A DNA stretch of 64,000 nucleotides from Patella vulgata (lineage: Eukaryota > Mollusca > Gastropoda > Patellidae). The translations under genes were made by a program, and so were the position numbers. The DNA is taken from the NCBI RefSeq assembly GCF_932274485.2, contig NC_065886.2, forward strand, positions 14,769,501 to 14,833,500, written 5' to 3'. The notes beneath the pieces are model-generated. The model was not told the origin of the DNA. It made no database searches and worked only from the letters and a program-made list of their open reading frames with translations. Position 1 is the first letter of the stretch. Each line of letters starts with the position of its first letter. Shown piece after piece: positions 63,787 through 64,000 of this stretch.

Positions 63787-64000
63787 GTATGTAGCACAAA
63801 TATTTTATTTTGATTACTTACCTAGGAGAGGAGGTATGTACCCCAGGTATTTTATATTGATTACTTAGGAGAGGAGGTATGTAACCCAAGTATTTTATAT
63901 TGATTACCTAGGAGAGGAGGTATATAACCCAAGTATTTTATATTGAATACCTGATAGAGGAGGTATGTACCCCAGGTATTTTATATTGATTACCCAGGAG
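63755..64000 (+). repeat. Array of the exon 49 end plus its donor
   Basis: TTGATTACCTAGGAGAGGAG then GTATGT occurs in exon 49 and again about five times at a spacing of about 43-47 bp up to the window edge. Three intronic copies keep GAG|GTATGT and one reads GTATAT; the last copy is cut off by the window edge. Confidence 0.92.

Noticed and set aside
1-64000. LTR retroelements, Polintons or other virus-like elements
   Set aside because: I saw no LTR pairs or capsid, protease, integrase or envelope motifs; the reverse transcriptase pieces belong to non-LTR LINEs.

Overview
The window looks like AT-rich animal nuclear DNA, most likely from a mollusc or another spiralian. The signs are long introns with GT-AG borders, many tRNA-derived SINEs, MITEs, a Tc1/mariner copy, decayed LINEs and vertebrate-type (TTAGGG) telomere-like units inside one repeat. 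The species is inference; only the eukaryotic, intron-rich character is seen directly. I see no rRNA, CRISPR, operon, LTR or virus-like element.

One gene fills the window on the + strand. I traced 49 exons from the ATG at 1750 to the donor at 63786. Every junction has a usable acceptor and donor and every phase fits. The spliced frame is 7,200 nt, or 2,400 codons, with no stop, and the gene runs off the right edge. Domain order by eye is: a short basic/acidic N-terminus; leucine-rich repeats (exons 2-5); a Roc-GTPase-like N half with a decayed P-loop (exons 6-8); three SPRY-like domains (exons 9-19); a possible Roc C half (exons 20-21); a COR-like domain (exons 22-26); a 12-cysteine module (exon 27); a linker (28-30); a fourth SPRY domain (31-34); a long unrecognised region (35-47); and a second LRR block (48-49) that would normally lead into another Roc domain. 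This suggests a very large Roco-family protein, perhaps a double one, with SPRY modules. The family call rests on motif reading without a search.

The introns are packed with repeats. SINE family A (about 360 bp) and family B (about 270 bp) recur throughout. There are also a pogo-like MITE (11504-12311), a Tc1-like element (13352-14853), two dead non-LTR retrotransposons (about 15290-19480 on +, about 24110-25400 on -), a 400-bp MITE family C, a long structured family D, and a fold-back element carrying TTAGGG units (48448-48853). Several are nested and show target duplications.

The most unusual pattern is that tandem duplications repeatedly straddle this gene's exon-intron borders (exons 5, 19, 26, 41, 42, 45, 49). 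They copy splice sites with flanking coding sequence. At exon 42 this has grown to about ten intronic copies of the acceptor and exon start. At exon 26 the 81-bp duplication leaves a second acceptor in frame.
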